From Litsea cubeba (Eukaryota > Streptophyta > Magnoliopsida > Laurales > Lauraceae): a DNA stretch of 64,000 bases. The stretch spans positions 5,521,660 through 5,585,659 of the forward strand of contig CM022949.1 of NCBI GenBank assembly GCA_012931725.1, read 5' to 3'. How positions within the stretch are numbered: the stretch's first letter is position 1; each line of letters starts with the position of its first letter. The notes below the pieces were generated by a model. The model was not told where the DNA came from. It saw only the letters and a program-made list of their open reading frames with translations, and ran no database searches. Below are positions 8,882 through 20,750 of this stretch, one piece after another. Made by a program: the position numbers and the translations under genes.

Positions 8882-10202
8882 ATGGGACATTTTACCCACA
8901 CAGCTAAGAGCGAGAATCACAATCCAGGGGATCACATCTACTCCTGGAGGAAGCTTACGTCCTATGCCCATCATGGTGGGTTTATTCTTCTTTTATATGT
9001 TACTAATGTTAACTAGTTCGATTTTATACATTTTAACGCCCTGACATTTTGGATGTATCTGTATTGAAATACATATTTTAATCTAAATGTTGTTTAAGAT
9101 ATTTAAACATCATGTCATATAATTAGTGATGCATTCGATTAAAATAGGAATAGTGCTTTCAATAGTTATAGTCCTTTCTGGTGCACTCTTTAATATCATT
9201 CAAATTCGTTCATGATCAAACCACCTTGGGCAGTTCTAATTCTCTTCTTCGATGGCCAATTATGTTTTTTTTTTCCTTCTTTTTCTACATAGCTAATTGC
9301 TCACACACATTCTAACCTAAGTCTCAATCTCACCATGATATATATTTATGGTAAGGGACTAGTCCCTTGTTGTTTATATATATAAAAGGGAGGTGCGTCA
9401 CCAATTAAGCTAGCTACTAGTGTAGTATCGGCATGCTCTTGAGTAAACATAGCGACGAGCAATCCGTACGTGAGAATTTCCATTACTTGCTAATTTTTAA
9501 TCTATTGTATTAAACATACCATGCACCATAGTTTTTAACCTTTAACTGTGCTAAAAAAGTAACTCATCAGCTTAAACGCGCGACCAATTAACCACAGTTG
9601 GACATATATAGTATACTACTTTTGTACTGTTGTTGTTTTCTTTTATTGATCATAACCTAAATATCATCTTCACATTGTTGTTAGGAATCTACATGGGCAA
9701 TGGCAGGGTCATTCACTTCATCCCGCCAAAAGGAAAGATAAAGTCACGTTCCACTAAAATTTGCGAGAAATGTTGTGACCATCGGAAGAGGATGATGGGC
9801 AACGCTAAGAAGGCAGTGGAAGAAATCTCAATTTCTTGCCTAGAGTGCTTCCTTCATGGAGGGAAACTCAAACTAGCTGTGTACTCGGTCTCAGACTTTG
9901 AAACAAAAGTGAAACGAACCATGACTTGCTTCACTGCTACCGCCGACCCACCCGAGAAAGTCCTCGAGCGGGTGACTTCCATCCTTGAGAGTGGATTCGG
10001 CAACTACAACTTTCTGCTCCACAATTGTGAGGACTTCGCCTTCTACTGCAAGACAGGGAATAATTGCCCTCCAGAACGTGAGAAGAAGATTTCCATTTTC
10101 GGTAAAAATGCAGCTGGTTTCTATCACGACGTTAGGACTTACTACAAATGGAAAGCTACCAAATCGGAAGGGGATGAAGATGGCGGCAATCAGCGAGTGT
10201 AA
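8882..10202 (+). CDS. LRAT/NC-domain protein, copy 1 (two exons)
   Basis: Exon 1 is 8882-8975, the intron 8976-9684 (GT-AG, 709 bp) and exon 2 9685-10202, giving 203 residues. The protein starts MGHFTHTAKSE, continues NPGDHIYSWRK, and the splice joins YAHHG to IYMGNG, rebuilding the HHGIYxG motif of plant LRAT proteins. Predicted triad by family comparison: H30, H42 (VIHF) and C146 (HNCEDF). LRAT-fold proteins are NlpC/P60-type thiol acyltransferases or phospholipases; the substrate of the plant family is unknown to me. Several Cys (ICEKCC, SCLECF) could bind metal. Exon 2 is open 19 codons upstream into the intron, so a one-exon model starting at 9630 would lose H30 and is disfavoured. A poly(A) signal AATAAA is at 10266-10271. 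No signal peptide or membrane segment is evident. Confidence 0.85.
9314..9532 (+). other. Unit-1-only 219-bp segment in LRAT intron
   Basis: Units 2-4 run directly from ACACATTCT into TTTTAACC, whereas unit 1 has 219 extra bases. They contain a perfect 16-bp palindrome AAGGGACTAGTCCCTT (about 9354-9369) and TATATATATAAAAGGG followed by CACCAATTAAGCTAGCTA, which looks like a plant core promoter and leader. It may be ancestral sequence deleted from the other units, or an insertion; no target duplication is visible. Confidence 0.55.
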
Positions 10203-10634
10203 TCGCTTGGTTGTTTGTATATACTACTTGTGTTGGAATTATTACTTTTAATATTCTAGATTGAAAATAAAGTAAATCGAATCTCTTAGGGAAGTCAAAA
10301 ATCCATTTGTCCGAAGTGTCTTCATTTGGATTTGACAGGCTATATAAGATTGTGTTGTAGTTGTAGTTGTATTGTTGTATTGTTGATTTGTTGTATAGCC
10401 TTCTTGTTATTATATATGACATGAAGAAGAATATATATTTTTTCTTTAAGTGTTTTGCTCATTTGATTCAAAGTCTGAAAGTCTATACAATGGGGACAAT
10501 CTGAATTGCAAAATAAAATAAGGATGGAGATTCCAAGTTCTGGGTCTAAGCTTGAATGGATTTCTTTCCTAATGAAGTTTAATTATTTTTTTATGTTGTG
10601 AAATCCATGCCAGAATCAAAGCCGCCCACCCCCC

Positions 10635-13524
10635 TGTCACGTCCCCAAAATAAGAATTGGGGAAAACGTGAAAAATAAAATTTTTAATTCAAATTCTTGT
10701 GTTTAATACAACACAAGCTTCCAAAAGTGGACCAACATAAAATTTCAACATGTGGTGAGTCAAAATAAAATTTCAACAAATGCAACGGAAGCTTTATTCA
10801 ATTGGTATTCAAAGTTTTTATAATAAAACCCATCACCAAAATCAAATAAATATCAATAGTTAAAGTTGCAGAATGAATAAAGCAATTACTAAGAAAAGGT
10901 TTATCATTGAGGAAAGTTCATCTAAGGAATTACTACGATGACGTTCTCTCTAAAGCAGATTCAGACGGCACCGAAACCGTCTCCGGCGTCCCACTCAGGT
11001 TCGTCAGTTGGCTCAAACGTTTGAAACGTTTGATCCTCCTCCGTTTCCTCGGTAAAGTAGGGCTCGGTACCTATGCACCAAATATTACAAAGTAAATAGC
11101 ACGTACATAATCATAATTCGAAATTAAACACCATTACGAGAAGAATAAAGACAAGTGTGATCATATAAAAGTAACGACAAAGATATAACACGAATGAGCG
11201 TATGATATGAATTCAAATAAAACAAATAGAGTAATAAGATTCACACGGAGACAAGTGTCCCCGTTGTGGGTGGTCAACCCTACATAATCGGGAAAGCCCG
11301 TCCATAATGTCGGTGGTCATAAACCGATCAATAAACAAATATCAGGATAACCTGTTCACATTCATAGTGGATTATAAGTGATCCGGGCACATCGGTGATC
11401 AACCGTCCATATACGATCTGCAGTCGTTCATAAATGACCCACATAAAGGAAAACATATATACATAATAGACCCGAATAATAATGCTCCGACACAAGAGTC
11501 CTAAGTCAAAATAAAGTGCTGGCCATTCCACATTCATATCATAATACAGAATTTACCAAGCCACTTTATAGTCCATAACACAATAGGGTGTGCATCTAAA
11601 GGAATAGATATCCTAAATCAACATATATATATATATGCATGCGAAGGTCAAGAATAATCACAAACCAATCCTAAGGTTAAACATAAGGTCTCGTACCCAA
11701 CAACCACTGGAATCTCTAATAGATAAAAGATCAACGCATCCATTCTAAATTAATGGTGCATAAATCCAATTAAGGATTTTCCAATAGAGATGGGTTGAAC
11801 TTAAATCCACTAAGATTTTCTCGAGGTTATATGAAGTATTAAACCCCACGTTAGTAAGATACCGTTTGCCCGGACGGTATTTACTCAGGTCCAATGATCC
11901 AATTAATAAAGTATAAACATATAATATTAACCCATTAAAAATCAAAGATACCATTCAAAAATTAATTTATAAATAATAATAATAAATACCAATCTTAGTT
12001 ATAATTTTAGAAAACTTGAGGACCCCATCTTGGTGTATTGCCAAGAATATAAATCTTAACAGTCCAATGAGTTTATTAAAGACTAAGGCCTTTTTTTCTA
12101 AATTCTAGATACTATGAGGTAGAAATGGAAAACTTTGCCAACATTTAATGTTGGTCACATGGGGGAAACTCCTTCCAGAACCTATTGTGGTCAAACCACC
12201 CCTCCCTCCTCACTACAGAATCTACACAGAACTCGGTCCAAAGAGAGGTGGCTTCACGCCAGGTCCATCATGACCGTCTGGGAAGTGGGCCCCACCGGTT
12301 ATAATCCCAAGATCAACCTTTCAAACATGGTCGCCCAGCCATGTATGGCTAGGTGCACGAGTTAGATCTGTGATCAACTGATCTAGTGGGTCCCGCCACC
12401 GCCTGATGCCCAACTGAACTTTTTCCCTTCACACACGCTGTTTGCTGATCAGGCTACAGGATGGTGGCCCAAATGGGGTCCACTGCACACGGGTCCACCT
12501 TCCCTAAGCTCGCCCATGGGTCCGCCTCTAGATCCACGGATCAGATCATACATCAAGTGGCCCACCTGGGTCCCACAGTCCAAAACACGGGTACAATTTC
12601 TCACGGTTCCGAGTCCGGGAACCTGTTGCAAGGTCTGGTTCTCCCACGGTTTCAATGGGCAATCAATCCACCTTAATACACAAATCTGCATAATCATAGA
12701 AGTTGAAAAAGGGTTTTGAAATCCAAATAAAGGTGGGTAATGGCCGAAAGAAAACCGATGGAATCATCCCCAAATCTCCGATCTCTCTCTATAGAGAAAT
12801 AACATAATAATATTATCACATGAAAAGGGCATCAAAAGGGGTTTCTACATGCATCCACATACGAATCAATGAGGAACACCAGCATTAAATCTACAAATTA
12901 TGGTTAAGTACTTGCCTTTCACCGGGGTTGAAGAAAACGCAACAGATCTAACCAATACCCAACCCGAGATAACCGGGGCGCTCGATCACAATCCTATCGC
13001 CAATATGACATAAGAGATGGGAAAGAAATGCCCAGATGAGCAGATCTATTATAACCCTACCCAAAACCTAACATTGGAAAGAAGAATAATATAACCCAAG
13101 AGTATAGATCTAATCCTAATGATTTGAGGAGAGGGTTACCTGAGATAAGAAGGTCGAACCAGGAATGATGGTATCTTCAGATCTTGATTCCGATGGTTGG
13201 ATCCTTAAGTTGCAATGGCTTGGGAAGTTGAAAGAGGAAGAAGATAAACAGGGAACGGGAATAGTTGCAGAGGAAGAGATAAGGACGTGCGTTCTTAGTA
13301 AGGGGATAAGGTTAAGAGAGTATTGGGCTTAAGTCATTGGGTCGGGTCAAACTGCGGGTCAAGTCATCTACCCACTAATCCAACTCACCAATCCACACCT
13401 CTAATCTATCGTGTGCCGCACTTAATCCTACCCACTTAAATAACTAAAATACATTTAATTAAAATAATAGTAATATTCTAATAAAAATATAATTATAAAT
13501 TATAAATGGGACCCAGATCTTACA
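10635..13524 (-). repeat. 3' LTR of Tekay-type element, unit 1 (2,890 bp)
   Basis: Read on -, it starts TGTAAGATCTGGGTCC directly after the polypurine tract and ends GGGGACGTGACA, so it has TG...CA ends. Length and termini are usual for Del/Tekay LTRs. No LTR copy is found on the other side of pol. Short open frames inside are not genes. It lies 430 bp beyond the LRAT stop codon. Confidence 0.8.
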
Positions 13525-13535
13525 TTCTCCCCCCC

Positions 13536-15560
13536 TTAGGACATTTGGTCCTCCAAATACAAACATACCTCTGGAAGGAGATGCGGGTAAAGCTTCTTCA
13601 CTTGGTCTCGCAGTTCCCAAGTGGCTTCTCGAGGACTATGGTGCTCCCACTGGACTTTCACCCAATGTATTGTCCGAGTCCTGAGAACTTGCTCCTTCGT
13701 GTCGATAATCTGAGACGGTCGCTCCACATAAGTAACATCTGGCTGCAATTCCAATGGCTCATAATGCAACACGTGCAACGGGTCTTTGATATACTTTTTC
13801 AACATCGAGACATGAAAAACATTATGCACTGCTGACAACTCTGCTGGTAAAGCCAATCTATAAGCAACTTCTCCAATTCTCTCCAAGATCTCGAATAGGC
13901 CTATATATCTCCGAGATAACTTCCTTTTTTGCCCAAATCGCAATGTTCCTCGCGTCGGTGACACCTTTAAAAACACATGCTCACCAATCTCAAACTGAAG
14001 ATCTCTTCTCTTCATGTCTGCATAAGTCTTCTGCCGGCTTCTAGCAATTTTCAACCGATCATGAATTTGCTTCACTTGCTCACTGGTATCACTAACAATA
14101 GATGGGCCATGAAAACTTCTGACACCAATTTCCTCCCAACAAATTGGGGTTCTGCATCTACGGCCATACAAAGCTTCGAATGGTGCCATACCGATACTGG
14201 AGTGATAACTATTATTGTATGCAAACTCGCATAATGGGAGACTCTTCTGCCAGTCCTTCCCAAACTCAAGGACGCAAGCTCGCAACATATCCTCCAGTGT
14301 CTGATTAGTCCTTTCAATTTGACCGTCGGTCTGAGGATGATACGCTGTACTGAAATTCAATTTCGTGCCAAAAGCTGCTTGAAGTTCTTTCCAGAATCTG
14401 CCCAAAAATCTAGGATCTCTGTCTGATACAATCGATAAAGGAACTCTATGAATTGTGACAACCTTCTCCATATACATTCTAGCTAACTCATCTTGAGGTG
14501 TCTTCATGTTCATCGGTAAGAAATGTGCCACTTTCGTCAATCTGTCTACTATCACCCAGATACTATCTTTGTTATGCATCGATGGCAACCCAGAGATAAA
14601 ATCCATTGTTATGTGTTCCCATTTCCAATCGGGCACTTCCAATTGCTTTAAAAGTCCTGGGGGTTGCTTCCGTTCTGCCTTTACTTGTTGACACACTAAG
14701 CACCTTGCTGTAAATCCTGCTACTTCATTCTTCATGTTATTCCACCAATAATGATTACGCAGGTTTTGGTACATCTTTGTACTACCCGGATGAATAGTAT
14801 AACGGGAATGATGCGCCTCCGTCATGATCTCATTCTTCAACTCTTCTATGTTTGGCACACATAATCGATCTTGAAAGTACAACACACCCTCCACTATTCT
14901 GAAGTCTGGTCTGCTGTCAATCTGTTCAATTACTCGAGCTAGCTCTAGATCCTCTGACTGCTTGCTTTTGATCCTGCTCAAAATCTCTGGTTCCAGGATG
15001 AACATGTTATCTAACATAACCTTGTCATCAATTGGCTGCAAAGTCACTCCCAAATCGAGGAAATTTTTGGCCCAAGACCATTCTGCTCTCAAACATGCAT
15101 TAGTTGCTACTCTTCGACTCAGTGCATCAGCCACTACATTGGCTTTCCCGGGATGATATTTTATTGGAAAGTCAAAACCCTTCATGTATTCCATCCACCG
15201 GGTCTGTCTCATGTTCAATTCAGGCTGAGTAAACAAATATTGGAGACTTCTATGGTCTGAATGAATTTCAAACTTCTCACCGTACAAGTAATGACGCCAC
15301 ATCTTCAATGCCATGACTACTGCTGCAAGTTCCAAATCATGAGTTGCATACTTTTTCTCATGCTCTTTCAATTGTCTAGAGCCATAAGCCACAACTTTCC
15401 CATCCTGCATAAGCACACAACCCAATCCAACCTTCGAAGCATCTGTGTAAATGACAAATCTACCATTGTCCGTAGGCAATGTGAGTACTGAAGCGGTAGT
15501 CAACCTATTCTTTAACTCCTGAAAACTTGCTTTACATTCATCAGTCCACACGAAAGGCAC
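13536..15560 (-). pseudogene. Tekay-type pol, RNase H-integrase-chromodomain part, unit 1
   Basis: An open run of 674 codons. RNase H: TDAS, the Glu in THDLELAAV and the SDHRSLQYLF segment (about residues 30-110). Integrase: the H-H-C-C zinc site around HHSRYTIH and CLVCQQ, then the catalytic core with Asp in TMDFISG, Asp in VSDRDPRF and Glu in DGQIERTNQ. The C-terminal tail YVERPSQIID to KVQWEHHSPREATWELRD is chromodomain-like. The GPF motif after RRYIG reads GLF in this copy. The frame is separated from the upstream reverse transcriptase part by a TGA at 15567-15569 where unit 3 has Arg (CGA), a CpG-to-TpG type change. Confidence 0.85.
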
Positions 15561-15566
15561 ATCTTT

Positions 15567-16694
15567 TCATGTTAATTTGGTCAATGGAGCAGCAATGGAT
15601 GAAAATCCTCTCACAAATCTCCTGTAGTAACCTGCTAAACCCAAGAAACTACGAATCTCTGTTATAGACATGGGTCTCTGCCACTTGACCACTGCCTCAA
15701 TCTTTTCTAGATCTACCGCCAATCCTTCATTGCTGATGATGTGACCCAAGAAAATGACTTGCTCAAGCCAAAATTCACACTTACTCAAATTGGCATAAAG
15801 TTGATGATCTCTCAAAGTCTGCAATGCTGATCTCAAATGCTGCTCGTGATCTTCTCGAGACTGAGAATACACTAATACGTCGTCTATAAAAACAACGATG
15901 AACTGGTCGAGAAATGGAGTAAATATCTTATTCATCAAGGCCATAAATACTCCTAGAGCATTAGTTAGCCCAAATGGCATTACCAAAAACTCGTAGTGGC
16001 CATATCTTGTCCTGAATGCTGTCTTCTGAATGTCCTGATCTCGAACTCTGAGCTGGTAATATCCTGATCTCAAGTCTATCTTTGAGAAATATTCAGCTCC
16101 CTGAAGCTGGTCAAATAACTCATCGATCCTGGGAAGAGGATATTTGTTCTTGATTGTGACCTGATTGAGTTGTCTATAATCTATGCACATCCTCATGGAA
16201 CCATCCTTCTTCTTCACAAATAGGACCGGTGCACCCCAAGGTGATATACTTGGTCTCACAAATCTCTTATCCAACAAATCCTGCAATTGGGTTTTCAACT
16301 CTCTGAGTTCTGCTGGAGCCATTCTATATGGAGCTTTAGAAATAGAAGCTGTCCCTGGTACCAATTCAATTGAGAAATCTCTCTCTCTGGCTGGAGGTAA
16401 GCCTGGAATCTCATCGAGAAAAACATTCGGAAACTCACAGACCACTGGAAAATCCTCCACCCCTTTGGACTGTTTATCCTCCGTGATAAACGCCAAGTAT
16501 CCTTCGCATTCAGATTTCAACAATCTTTCTGCTTTCAGTGCCGAGATCCGGCATGTCTGAATTGATCTCCTTTGCCCAACAAATTCAACAGTGTCCGAAT
16601 GCAACGACAACTTGATGGTTTTGTTAAAACAGTCCATCACTGCTCTATAGGTCGCTAGCCAATCCATACCAAGTATGACATCGAAATCCTTCAT
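15567..16694 (-). pseudogene. Tekay-type pol, protease C-term and reverse transcriptase, unit 1
   Basis: It opens MKDFDVILGMDWL, the C-terminal protease segment that follows the active site in this lineage. The reverse transcriptase then runs from YRMAPAELRELK, through MCIDYRQLNQVT and LRSGYYQLRV, to FIDDVLVYSQS, the catalytic F-I-D-D box. The thumb/connection FLGLAGYYRRF is at the end. The start Met is internal to the ancestral frame: the real upstream part is cut off by a TAA at 16719-16721 where units 2 and 3 encode Leu (TTA). Confidence 0.85.
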
Positions 16695-16718
16695 CGTTAA
16701 AAGAATCAGGTTTGCAGG

Positions 16719-17270
16719 TTAGATGAAATCGCCGACTTGAACTCGGGTACTCGGAAAATATTGGTGACAACGAACCTGCTTGCCTACTGGGGTGCCCACT
16801 ACTAAAGCAACATCTAATCTCACCACAACATCATTGATATGTCTAACAAAATCATGGGAAACAAAGGAATGTGTAGAGCCAGGGTAAAAAATGGCCTTAG
16901 CTTCTACTTCTGAGATTAGAACAATGCCTTCCACCACTTCTGCAGAAGCATCTGCATCCTCATGTGTGACTGCATACACTTTGCCCATCTGATAGACTTG
17001 GTTCTGCTGCCCTTGGACTGGCCTTGGTGCTCTTGGTTGACCCACTGGTTGCTGCCTGTGTTGCTGAAATGGCCTCTGTTGTCCCTGAACTGGCCTCTGT
17101 TGACCTAGCGCTGGCCTCTGCTGCTGTGGTGCTGCACCCTTATACCAGTCAAGAATTTTCCAGTCACCAGCGTCATCCACACCTAAAAGGTCGACAGATC
17201 CTTGTGGGACCCATGGGATCGACAGGACCCTGATGGGCGACCAAGATGGGCCAGGTCCTAAGTGGGCCAA
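16719..17270 (-). pseudogene. Tekay-type gag tail and protease active-site region, unit 1
   Basis: From AAPQQQRPALGQQ through a Gln/Pro-rich linker to VYAVTHEDADASAEVVEG and then IFYPGSTHSFVSHDF. In this lineage the protease motif is normally D[ST]GATHSF-like. Here the expected catalytic Asp is Tyr (codon TAC, + coordinates 16884-16886), so the protease should be dead. Residues upstream of the KGAAP junction (about 17141-17270) do not look like gag and probably come from flanking DNA. Confidence 0.75.
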
Positions 17271-17279
17271 ACCATTGGG

Positions 17280-18554
17280 GGCCCACCATCCAGGACACTA
17301 AATAATAGGCACGTACGTGAGCCTCTGTTCTGCTCCCCCTTCGACAGTGCCGTGCACTGTTAACATTCCATCTTACTTCTTCTCATCTAAGATGGGTTAT
17401 GTGTAGATGTTGCAGAGAATCCTTCTCATGAAATATATATGGATGGTTTCTATAGGAATCATACTATGACTCTAGATACTAAATGGGCCTTCAGTGTTTA
17501 TCATATGGGTCTCATAGTTCTGTCATAATTATACGGTTTCTTTATTGATTGCTAATATTAGGTGGGTCCTACAAATATCATATCAAGCAATTTCTATCAT
17601 GATTACCAATATTAATGGCCCCCAAGTGATTACTATAATTAGCTTGGTTAATATGACTTTCAACATCAAATGGGTCCCACTGTCCCACATTGACCTTTCA
17701 TAAATAGATTCTTCAACGATGTTTAAAACTCGATCGATGGGGTTCTATGCTATAATCACCATTGGATGTATTACATTAATATGGTTATTAACATTTGGTG
17801 GACCGACAACATTGCTCGTGGTTTTTAACATTCAGTCTAATAATTTTCTAATTAGATTGGCCTATCCCGATTATCACTATTGAATCAATCTAGTATGACT
17901 GCTAGTTAATGATTTCCCATTGAGTCAATCATCCTAGTTTCTCTATTCATTTCTTACTTTGGTGCATCATATAATGGAAATTGTATAAATTGTCAAACAC
18001 TTCAAGGTATATTGAAATTTGCATAAATTGTCAAACACCATAAGTGACAAAATATTATAATTTGACGCTATTATATTCTGTGATAATGAAATCTTACGAT
18101 ATTTAAATTTGGTGATATTATGTTCTTTTTATCCAAACACCCCCCTAAACCTCAATTTAATTGAATGATGAGATGTGGGCTGAACACTGTTTCAGTTTCC
18201 CTTTATTCCAAGTTTCTGAAATTCTGATTTAGACCCTGTCTAAATGCATGATTCTTATTTCTCTAAATTCCTGTTTTTATGATATAAAACTCAATTATCA
18301 TTGGTAGTTTATATACACTGCCTATTGAAGAATGACATTGCATCGCACTGAATTGTCTTATATTGGTGTAGATTCTGGATTCTTGCAATCAGAACCCTGG
18401 GGTACAAATAACTTACAATTCCCATTATTATTATTCTTAAACCCCAATTTATTAGAATAGTGGGTGTACAAGACTATTACTTATAGGGGAGGATAGGGCC
18501 AGATGTAGTAATTGTCTGACCTGACATGTGATATGAAATCGTGTTAATCCATGA
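17280..18554. other. Gene-free tail of unit 1, first part
   Basis: AT-rich sequence with no open frame I recognise. It contains a short direct repeat, ATAAATTGTCAAACAC, near 17985 and 18025. It recurs with few differences at 43760-45030 and 57712-58965. No RNA gene seen. Confidence 0.6.
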
Positions 18555-18582
18555 CTAGTCCAATAACCCGTGCTCAGCACGG
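18555..18582 (-). mobile_element. Helitron-like 3' terminus, unit 1
   Basis: Read on -, hairpin CCGTGCTGAGCACGG (18582-18568) is followed by GTTATTGGA and CTAG (18558-18555), then T. A GC hairpin about 10 nt before CTAG with T after it is the Helitron 3' signature. The body would extend toward higher coordinates, but I could not find its 5' TC end, so it may be a fragment. The same terminus is in units 2 and 3. Confidence 0.6.
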
Positions 18583-19790
18583 TATCTCCCTGCACTGAAG
18601 AATTATATTATTACATATTAAATTTCTGTACCGCTTTTCATAAAACAAGTTAGATAAAATAAAATTAGAGATCTCTTTATATAAAGATTTGAAATCTAAT
18701 ATTAACAGATTAAATAATTTAGATATTAGATCTAGATATATCAATTGATCGATCCTCAAGCTCAAACATGGGATATATAGGATCTATTGGAGGTGGATTA
18801 CATAAGATTGACTCATTCTTTGTACATAAATATCGATCTAAACGGGATCCTCTTCCCTTCATTTTGTGATTTCTTTCCTGTGTCTTACTTTGCTTTTATG
18901 CTTCTTCTTTTTTCAAAAAAGAGTTAGATTTGTTAATGTGTTCATCCCTTCCAAGCATGTATTTTTTGCTTTTACTCTTGATATTCATAGAAACTTCATT
19001 AAAAACTGAGATGGAGAAACTAAAACATCCATTCTGGTAGGCGGGATATATGCAAATTAAGTGTCAGGTGGATGGCTCACACAGGTAACGATATCGTCAT
19101 GGCTTATCAGGGTACATTTGGTTTATCTTTGATCATAAAGCACGTGAATCATTGACTCAAACAGTTTGTTAACTCTTATACAAGCTCAATTAAGTATCAT
19201 TCAGTTTCATTGAATTAATCCTAGTTCCTTTAAGCAAATAACCTTACTTCTAGTTCCCCCATTTTTTCGTTGTTAAATCAATCCCATTCCCTTTAAGCAA
19301 ACAGATTAGATAAATCTTTTCATACATTGTAGTTCTAAATTCATTGAGCTAATTAACAAAACCCCTTAGTTTATTACCAACCAGTATCTTATCCATAATT
19401 TATCCGTAAGCTTATTTTGTTAATCGGGGGTCTTTGCGAAAGCTTTGATCAAGTGCTACGAGTCCGCTACAATGCAAGAGACCAATCCTTGCAAGGGTGA
19501 GATCATGTATTTATCAATAAGTGAGACTAGAAATCTCTCTGACTCAAGTCAGCTCCAATTGTCCATAGGCTTAGAGATCAATGCCTGATGAGTGATCTAA
19601 TGGATGGATGAATTGGGCATCAAGAATTAGTTTCTTCCCCTCTTGCCCTCCTCAATTGTTTCTTAGAAGCCTTGCTCAAAGTAACAAGAGAATATAAAGG
19701 ATGAAGAAGATGGAGATACTCAATCTGTGTTCTTCTTTTTTCCCACCATCTCTCCTTAAATAACCATAGAAAAAGCCAAAAAGGGCAGCT
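18583..19790. other. Gene-free tail of unit 1, second part
   Basis: No recognisable gene. A minus-strand frame of 110 codons at 19620-19952 spans the unit junction and recurs at 46096-46428. Its sequence (lysine- and leucine-rich, no known motif) is not recognised and probably does not code. Probable body of the Helitron-like fragment plus unclassified DNA. Confidence 0.5.
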
Positions 19791-20391
19791 CAAGATAGGC
19801 ATTAAAAGGTCTTCAATGGCGTCTTTCGTTTTCTCATTGAAAAAGAGGAGACCGAAGAGATATATACAAGTGGGGCGTTTTTCCTTTTCCTTCAAATGGT
19901 TGTTGGGATGATCCATGTTGGGCTGACATGACAATAGGCCCCAATCCACCAAGGCTAGTTAGAGACATAATTAAAATCTTAGACTATTTGGATGCATAAT
20001 AAGCTATCCAAGGGAAGTAATTCCTGTTGGGGCACAATAGAAACTTACAATCAACTCACAAATATATCACGAGGCACACAAGTATATGAAGCGTGCGCAC
20101 ACTCAAGGGAAAATACGGAGCAAGATTTACGTGGTTTGGTAGTGTGCCTGTATCCACTATATACGACATTTTTTTTCAATTTAAATTAAAAAAATGAGTT
20201 ATTAGAATAGGAAATATTGTGTAAAGAAATGAGTCTCGTCTATTTTTGTTTTTTGTTTTTGGTAAGTAGTCTCGTCTAATTTTGTTAATAATTCAATGCA
20301 TGGGAAGATGATGACTATGGATCGTTCAGTGTGCTCATATTCACTTTCATTGTATTTCTTTGATTTGATCAAATAGTTATTATATTGAAAA

Positions 20392-20750
20392 ATCTTCAAA
20401 TAAGGCCTTAAATTTTTATCTTATTTACAAAAAAGACATAAGTTTCAAAACTTTTCAAATTAGGATCTAAGTTTTCCCAAGAAGTTCTCAACTAAGGACA
20501 TCTAACCATTTAAAGATATTTTTTGGTGATTGTTTCTCTTAATTCTTTTTTAAAATACCAAAATTATCCTTTATTTGAAATTGGGTATTTTAAGAAAATT
20601 GAGGGAAGAATTCACTGGAAAATATCTTTAAATGGTTGGTTGTCCTTGATTGAGAACTTACTAGAAAACTTAGGTCCTGATTTGAGAAGCTTTGAAACTT
20701 ATGTTTTTTTTTTTAAAAAAGATAAAAATTTAAGGCTTTATTTAAAATTT
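20392..20750. mobile_element. Long-inverted-arm MITE, unit 2
   Basis: Same element as at 603-959, same position in the unit; small differences, for example a longer T run near 20704. Confidence 0.68.

Larger units (their letters stand above)
10635..17141 (-). mobile_element. 5'-truncated Ty3/gypsy chromovirus (Tekay/Del type), unit 1
   Basis: The element lies on - with one LTR (10635-13524), a polypurine tract (AAGGGGGGAGAA, about 13525-13537) and a broken pol. The domain order protease, reverse transcriptase, RNase H, integrase and C-terminal chromodomain-like tail, together with the long LTR, fits the Tekay/Del lineage. Similarity to gag stops at the AAPQQQ stretch near 17141. The CCHC knuckle, the rest of gag, the primer-binding site and the 5' LTR are missing. 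The same truncation is present in units 2 and 3, so it predates the duplication. Confidence 0.85.
1..19790. repeat. Tandem segmental duplication, unit 1 (19.8 kb)
   Basis: Base 1 of the window aligns with 19791, 46267 and 60202, and colinear similarity then runs through each following unit without a break at the junctions, so the units lie head to tail. Unit 1 is about 5.86 kb longer than unit 3. That excess is accounted for by the Helitron (4,530 bp), the hAT MITE with its target duplication (196 bp), a LINE-derived block of about 1 kb and a 219-bp intron segment. The phase is arbitrary because the window opens inside a unit. Confidence 0.93.

Noticed and set aside
9630..9684. Start of a one-exon LRAT frame at 9630
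   Set aside because: The first 19 codons lie in the intron; the upstream exon at 8882-8975 supplies the conserved NPGDHIYSWRK segment and catalytic His, so the spliced model is preferred.
13506..13835. 109-codon plus-strand frame in each Tekay remnant
   Set aside because: Opposite the chromodomain-like part of pol; no independent evidence.
17141..17270. Reading the start of the 16719-17270 frame as gag
   Set aside because: MAHLGPGPSWSPIRV has no gag similarity that I recognise and reads from flanking GTGGGACCC-rich DNA; gag similarity begins only at AAPQQQ.
19620..19952. 110-codon minus-strand frame at the unit 1/2 junction, also at 46096-46428
   Set aside because: Not recognised, not kept at full length in unit 4 (only 60 codons at 60031-60213), and no supporting signals.
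19992..20189. LTR fragment suggested by CAAGATTTACGTGGTTTGG-like sequence in each unit
   Set aside because: The motif recalls leader regions of some Copia elements, but no LTR ends, primer-binding site or partner LTR could be found.
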